From NCBI GenBank assembly GCA_947593615.1, contig CANQDR010000015.1:1-48440 (forward strand): a stretch of 48,440 nucleotides of DNA. The letters run 5' to 3'. The stretch is from an uncultured Clostridia bacterium. Lineage in GTDB: Bacteria; Bacillota; Clostridia; Oscillospirales; Acutalibacteraceae. Shown here one piece after another: positions 44,256 through 48,440 of the stretch; position 1 is the stretch's first letter; every line of letters begins with the position of its first letter. The notes beneath the pieces are model-generated. The model searched no databases and was not told where the DNA came from. It saw only the letters and a program-made list of their open reading frames with translations. The position numbers and the translations under genes were made by a program.

Positions 44256-47200
44256 TGAGCAGAGAATGGACAAATCAACAGAAGAACGCTATTTATGCAA
44301 CCAACGGTTCTGTGCTTGTATCGGCAGCCGCCGGTTCAGGCAAAACAGCTGTTCTCGTAGAGCGGATAATCAATCTTATTACCCGTGCAGAAAACCCTAT
44401 TGATGTTGACCGACTGCTTATCGTAACTTTTACAAGAGCCGCTGCTGCTGAAATGCGCCGGAGAATTTCAGATGCGCTGAATTCTCTTCTTGAAAAAGAC
44501 CCGTATAATCCTCATTTGTTAAAGCAAAAACAGCTTTTGTATAATGCAAGCATTTCAACAATAGACAGCTTTTGCGGAGATATTGTAAGGGAATATTTTC
44601 ATACACTCGGTGTGTCGCGCGATTTCAGAATTGCCGATAAAGGAGAACTTGATGTTTTAAGGAGTATTGCGCTTGACAAGTCACTTGAAAACTTTTATCA
44701 GTCAGATAGTGATGATTTTATCGCACTTGTCAATGCTTTTTCAAGCAAAGGAGGAGATATAAAGCTCCGTGAAACGGTACTGAAAATATGTACATTTTTA
44801 TCCACTCAGCCATTTCCCAAAAAGTGGCTTGATGATATGCTCAATAATTATAACGAAACCTCTGTTGCCAATTCAATATGGGGCAAAATTATAATTGAAT
44901 ATGCTGAAACTGCTGTTTCCCATGCAATTAATTTAACGGAAAATTCATTAAAGCTCCTTGAGCAGGACGAAAAGCTGAAATCTTCATTTATCAACCGCAT
45001 TGAAACAGATTTAACATTTTTGTCGGTCTTGCAGGAAAAACTGCTTGGAGATTCGTGGGATGACATAGTTAATCATGTTGATACGTTTACGGCAGGCAGG
45101 CTCAATTCTCCAAAGGGATATAAAGATGATCCTATCAAAATTGCGGTTTCCGATAACAGAGATGAGGTAAAAGCAACCATAAAATCGCTTCAGACCTATT
45201 TCAGCCGTACCGAGCAAGAGGCAAGAGAGGAAATGGCAGATTTACATAAGCTTGTTTCTGTTCTGTTCAGCTTAGTAAGAGAATACATAAAAGAATTTGA
45301 TATTCTTAAAAGTAAGAAAAACATTCTTTCTTTTTCAGACATTGAACTGCTTGCCGTAAAGCTCCTTGCAGAGCCTGACGGAAGCGGCTACAAAAAAACA
45401 AGCCAGGCATATGAAATTTCAAGTCGATATGATGCGGTTATGGTTGACGAATTTCAGGACGTAAATGATGTTCAGGATTTGATTTTTAAGTGCACAAGTA
45501 CGAACGAGAGCAATCTTTTTGCTGTAGGTGACGTAAAGCAGAGCATTTATGGATTTCGTCAGGCGAAACCCCAGATATTTATTGACCGTAAAAATTCATA
45601 TTCAAGGTTTGATGAAAACGATCCTGAATATCCTGCCACTATAATTCTTGACAAGAATTTCAGAAGCAGAAAAGAAGTCTGCAATACCGTAAATTTCATT
45701 TTTTCACGCCTTATGACAAAGCAGGCGGCTCAAATGGACTATACAAAGGATGAAATGCTCAACGTGGGTGCGACATATCCGGAAAGTGATAATTGTAATT
45801 TTGAAATTTCTATAATAGAAAAATCAGCGTTTGAGGGATACGACCCTGCTGTCGTAGAAGCAAGTTACATTGCTAAAAAAATTCATAGTATGATAGGCTC
45901 AGGATTTCTTGTAAAGGACGGCAAAATACAGAGAAAAGCCACCTACGGAGATTTTGCCGTTATATTGAGAAGTCCCAAAGCCTCGGCAAAGACCTATGTA
46001 AACACACTGATTGACAATGGTATTCCCGCCTATAGTGAAAACAAGGAAAATTCATTTGACTCACAGGAAATTAAAGTAATGCTTAATTTGCTCAGAGTAA
46101 TTGACAATCCGACGCTTGATATTCCTCTTTTGTCTGTAATGTGCAGTCCGATTTACGGCTTTACTCCTGACGAGCTGGCGCAGATAAGGGCAGAGGAGAG
46201 ATACTTGAATCTTTACAGCGCCGTAACAAAATATGCGCAAATAAGCAAAAAAGCGGCTGATTTTCTGAATGAAATAAGCTCGCTTCGCGCATATTCATAT
46301 ACATGCACAGTTGATGACTTAATGGGCAGAATTTACGAAACCACGGCTTTCGGTGCAATAACCTCTGCCGTAAAGGGCGGAGATGACCCTATGAGAAACC
46401 TAAATCTTCTCAGAGTATATGCACGCTCGTTTGAATCAAACGGATATAAAACACTTTCTGATTTTATCTCATATATTGACAGACTGATTGAAAACAAAGC
46501 CGAACTTCCCTCGTCGGGAGAAGCCGATGTATTTAACGGAGTTCGTGTTCTCAGTATTCACGCTTCAAAGGGACTTGAATATCCCGTTTGTTTCATTGCA
46601 GATACTGCTCATCAATTTAATACAACAGATTTAAAATCAGATGTTCTTATTGACAGTTACGCGGGACTCGGCATAAAAAAAAGAGTTGGTTTATGCCGTT
46701 TTAACACACTTCCAAGGCTTGCGGTAGAGATAGAAATATCGCGTAACGAAATCGCAGAAGAGCTGAGAGTGCTTTATGTTGCTCTGACAAGGGCAAAGGA
46801 AAAGCTGATAGTTGTATCGTCACATAAAAATATTGAAAAATATCTTTCAAACATTTACTCAAAAATTGTATTTGATGATATAATCGAGCCGTATTCGGTT
46901 GTAAGAAGTAAGAGTATATCGGACTGGATTATTCTTTCCGCGCTTGTTCATCCGTCATTTAATGAAATAAGAAGAAAATTAAATCCGTCATCTAAAATTA
47001 TTCCGTTTGACGATAATACTCTTGAATGGAGATACACAATTATTGATGATGAGAAAGAAATATTTTCCGCAGGAGCAAAAGAAAGTGAAAGTATTTCAAT
47101 TCCTGACATTCGCGGTATGAGCGCAAACAGTTTTGATTATGCAGAGCTTCTTAGGAAAAATCTTGAGTTCAAATATCCAAACGCAGATATACTAAATCTG

Positions 47201-47806
47201 CCTCAAAAAGTAAGCGCGTCGCAGATTTCTCATGACAGTAACAATGATTATTTTGAAAAAATACTGCTAAAACCGTCGTTTTTAAGCAGAGAAGTTTCAA
47301 CCTCGGTCGAGCGCGGAACAGCTCATCATAAATTTTTGCAATACTGCGATTTTGCGGCGGCTCGAGAGAATCCCGAAGCGGAAATTTCAAGACTTGTTGA
47401 AAACGGAATACTTTCAAAAGTACAGTCTGATTTGATTGACAAAACAAAAATATTCGAGCTTATGAAGTCGGATTTAGCCGGAAGAATAATTAAATCTTCG
47501 CGTGTTCTTCGTGAAGAGCGGTTTACCGTTAAATTAGGTCTGTCTATGATTTTTGATGAATATAAGGATATAAGCACCGATGCCTTTGTAATTGTGCAGG
47601 GTGCCGTTGACCTTGCGTTTGAGGAGGACGGTAAGCTAGTAATTGTTGATTATAAAACCGACAGGGTGCGAGATATTCAAAAACTTGTTACCTTATATAA
47701 AAAACAGCTTGATTTATACAAGGAAGCAATGGGACAGTCAACTGAAATGGAAGTAAAGGAATGTATAATTTGTTCCGTTCATCTCAATAGCTATATTTCA
47801 GTATAA
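44255..47806 (+). CDS. addA: Helicase-exonuclease AddAB subunit AddA
   Basis: Motor and nuclease subunit of AddAB, 1183 aa. UvrD-type helicase motifs are in order: Q motif WTNQQKNAI, Walker A AAAGSGKTAVL (24-34), motif Ia FTRAAAAEMRRRI, Walker B VDEFQDVNDVQ, motif III GDVKQSIYGFRQA, motif IV LDKNFRSRKEV, motif V LSIHASKGLEYPVCF and motif VI YVALTRAKEKL. The C-terminal nuclease site is VIVDYKTDR with the preceding ERGTAHHKFLQY. It shares a base with the addB stop. Together with LigA, XseA and DnaE it makes this window rich in DNA-repair genes. Confidence 0.97.
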   Translation: MSREWTNQQKNAIYATNGSVLVSAAAGSGKTAVLVERIINLITRAENPIDVDRLLIVTFTRAAAAEMRRRISDALNSLLEKDPYNPHLLKQKQLLYNASISTIDSFCGDIVREYFHTLGVSRDFRIADKGELDVLRSIALDKSLENFYQSDSDDFIALVNAFSSKGGDIKLRETVLKICTFLSTQPFPKKWLDDMLNNYNETSVANSIWGKIIIEYAETAVSHAINLTENSLKLLEQDEKLKSSFINRIETDLTFLSVLQEKLLGDSWDDIVNHVDTFTAGRLNSPKGYKDDPIKIAVSDNRDEVKATIKSLQTYFSRTEQEAREEMADLHKLVSVLFSLVREYIKEFDILKSKKNILSFSDIELLAVKLLAEPDGSGYKKTSQAYEISSRYDAVMVDEFQDVNDVQDLIFKCTSTNESNLFAVGDVKQSIYGFRQAKPQIFIDRKNSYSRFDENDPEYPATIILDKNFRSRKEVCNTVNFIFSRLMTKQAAQMDYTKDEMLNVGATYPESDNCNFEISIIEKSAFEGYDPAVVEASYIAKKIHSMIGSGFLVKDGKIQRKATYGDFAVILRSPKASAKTYVNTLIDNGIPAYSENKENSFDSQEIKVMLNLLRVIDNPTLDIPLLSVMCSPIYGFTPDELAQIRAEERYLNLYSAVTKYAQISKKAADFLNEISSLRAYSYTCTVDDLMGRIYETTAFGAITSAVKGGDDPMRNLNLLRVYARSFESNGYKTLSDFISYIDRLIENKAELPSSGEADVFNGVRVLSIHASKGLEYPVCFIADTAHQFNTTDLKSDVLIDSYAGLGIKKRVGLCRFNTLPRLAVEIEISRNEIAEELRVLYVALTRAKEKLIVVSSHKNIEKYLSNIYSKIVFDDIIEPYSVVRSKSISDWIILSALVHPSFNEIRRKLNPSSKIIPFDDNTLEWRYTIIDDEKEIFSAGAKESESISIPDIRGMSANSFDYAELLRKNLEFKYPNADILNLPQKVSASQISHDSNNDYFEKILLKPSFLSREVSTSVERGTAHHKFLQYCDFAAARENPEAEISRLVENGILSKVQSDLIDKTKIFELMKSDLAGRIIKSSRVLREERFTVKLGLSMIFDEYKDISTDAFVIVQGAVDLAFEEDGKLVIVDYKTDRVRDIQKLVTLYKKQLDLYKEAMGQSTEMEVKECIICSVHLNSYISV

Positions 47807-47842
47807 TATAAAAAATTTGCAAATAATAAATACGGTGATTAT

Positions 47843-48067
47843 TTGCAGTACAAAGATTTAAACGAGCTTATTTCAAACAGCCGAAGTTCCCGTGAATTTT
47901 TTATTTCAATGCCTGTTTCAATGCAGATGGCTCTTCATCAGCATAATAATTACATTCATTCAGCGCAGGAGCTTCACCAAAGAGCCTCTGAGATAAAAAG
48001 TTACATCAGGTCGGTTGAAACAAGTAAATATTATGAAAAACAGGAGAGAAAATTAAAAAATAATTGA
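47843..48067 (+). CDS. Small hypothetical protein downstream of addA
   Basis: A 74-residue ORF starting at TTG (47843), 36 bp after addA, with only GGTGA as a weak ribosome binding site. The sequence is helical and polar: LNELISNSRSSREFFISMPVSMQMALHQHN, then a basic C-terminus rich in Lys and Glu. There is no membrane segment, Cys motif or known domain. Codon use resembles the neighbours, so it looks like a real gene and may be translated with addAB. Function unknown. If TTG is not used, the first ATG (47909) leaves a 52-residue product. Confidence 0.62.
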   Translation: MQYKDLNELISNSRSSREFFISMPVSMQMALHQHNNYIHSAQELHQRASEIKSYIRSVETSKYYEKQERKLKNN

Positions 48068-48092
48068 CTTTTATTATGCTATATGTTAAAAT
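48064..48092 (+). promoter_or_regulatory. Sigma-A-like promoter overlapping the end of the small ORF
   Basis: TTGACT (48064-48069), a 17-bp spacer and TAAAAT (48087-48092). The start near 48099 would give a ~120-nt RNA with no ORF before the terminator at 48176-48219. Confidence 0.45.
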
Positions 48093-48175
48093 ATATCACA
48101 TAATATAATTATATGCAAAAAATAAACTGAAAAAACGCTAAAATTTTTCCTAAAGTATATGTTAATAACAATTTT

Positions 48176-48219
48176 ACACCGCGAAATTCCAATTAAAAGG
48201 ACTTTCGCGGTGTCTTTTT
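48176..48219 (+). terminator. Terminator after the addAB region
   Basis: ACACCGCGAAA (48176-48186) pairs with TTTCGCGGTGT (48203-48213), loop of 16, then CTTTTT. It ends the addAB-small ORF transcript or the short RNA proposed from 48099. Confidence 0.82.
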
Positions 48220-48344
48220 ATGCGTAAAAAATATGAAAAATAAAAATTTTTGGAAAATTGCGTATTATAATACAATTTTTTTGGTTTTTATAGGTATAGA
48301 TGAAGGAATATGTAAAAATTATGTCTTTGATTTAAAAATGACGC

Positions 48345-48386
48345 GAAAAATCCTCAAGTAAGCTAATTAATTTACAAGGATTTTTC
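48345..48386 (+). terminator. Second terminator-like hairpin near the window end
   Basis: GAAAAATCCT (48345-48354) pairs with AGGATTTTTC (48377-48386), followed by AGTTTTTTG. The region 48220-48344 is AT-rich with no gene, so this may be a back-up terminator or end a transcript from the opposite strand. Confidence 0.6.
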
Positions 48387-48440
48387 AGTTTTTTGTCCAT
48401 AAAATAGTGCAGATTATATTATTTTTTATGATTTATTTCG

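Noticed and set aside
48266..48271. TATAAT upstream of the last hairpin as a promoter
   Set aside because: No -35 at 16-18 bp and no ORF before the terminator-like hairpin, so a real unit cannot be supported.

Overview
The window reads as a chromosomal segment of a low-GC, Gram-positive, spore-forming anaerobe of the Clostridia, most likely an Oscillospirales/Ruminococcaceae-type gut bacterium. The reasons are a complete spoIIIAA-AH operon, spoIIR, the Firmicutes cmk-plsC-ispH/rpsA order with the clostridial IspH-S1 fusion, AddAB rather than RecBCD, CIRCE and CtsR sites at groESL, and AGGAGG ribosome binding sites with frequent GTG/TTG starts. The lineage call is an inference from gene content, not from a marker tree. 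There are no phage, transposon, CRISPR, tRNA or rRNA features. Almost all of the DNA is conserved core chromosome.

Layout. 1-1.6 kb: a histidine biosynthesis pair (hisH-hisF) on the minus strand. 1.7-7.3 kb: a RpiR-type regulator, a BaiN/HI0933 flavoprotein, cmk, plsC and the IspH-ribosomal S1 fusion. 7.3-10 kb: an HD hydrolase and ligA. 10.1-14.9 kb: the eight-gene spoIIIA operon (the mother-cell part of the feeding-tube channel) behind a sigma-E-like promoter. 15-21 kb: nusB, a TsaD-like M22 paralogue, xseA and dnaE. 21.2-24.1 kb: a three-gene ABC importer (lipoprotein, permease, ATPase) of the PF04392 class. 24.1-27 kb: a small lipoprotein on the minus strand, then groESL with a CtsR box and a CIRCE element. 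27-29 kb: a compact operon of a PqqD-like peptide-binding protein, a Ser/His signal-peptidase-like protein and a nucleotidyltransferase-fold protein. This is the most accessory-looking unit. 29-32.4 kb, minus strand: a multi-membrane-span glycosyltransferase-like protein, GpsA, a 6S RNA and a DUF1292 protein. 32.4-35 kb: an orphan short transcription unit (candidate sRNA), a sugar-phosphate transferase and an O-antigen-ligase/polymerase-like membrane protein. 35.2-40.2 kb: nadE, a LURP-one-like protein, an Lrp/AsnC regulator with its aminotransferase, and ispE. 40.2-48.1 kb: spoIIR, addB, addA and a small conserved-looking ORF. The window ends in AT-rich DNA with two terminators.

How it works together. 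The genes serve cell-envelope and isoprenoid precursors (IspH, IspE, PlsC, GpsA, sugar transferase), DNA replication and repair (DnaE, LigA, XseA, AddAB), protein folding (GroESL) and inter-compartment signalling in sporulation (SpoIIR from the forespore, the SpoIIIA complex in the mother cell). Genes are tightly packed, with overlapping stop/start codons and intrinsic terminators between units.

Gene-free stretches over 300 bp are 24633-24967 (divergent promoters plus heat-shock operators), 31767-32071 (6S RNA), 32369-32784 (three promoters, a candidate sRNA and a terminator) and 48068-48440 (a promoter and two terminators). The best leads are the PqqD/S26/nucleotidyltransferase cassette with no visible precursor, the ~106-nt orphan transcript at 32.56-32.66 kb, the internal ribosome binding site between IspH and S1, and several places where a promoter or ribosome binding site lies inside a terminator hairpin.
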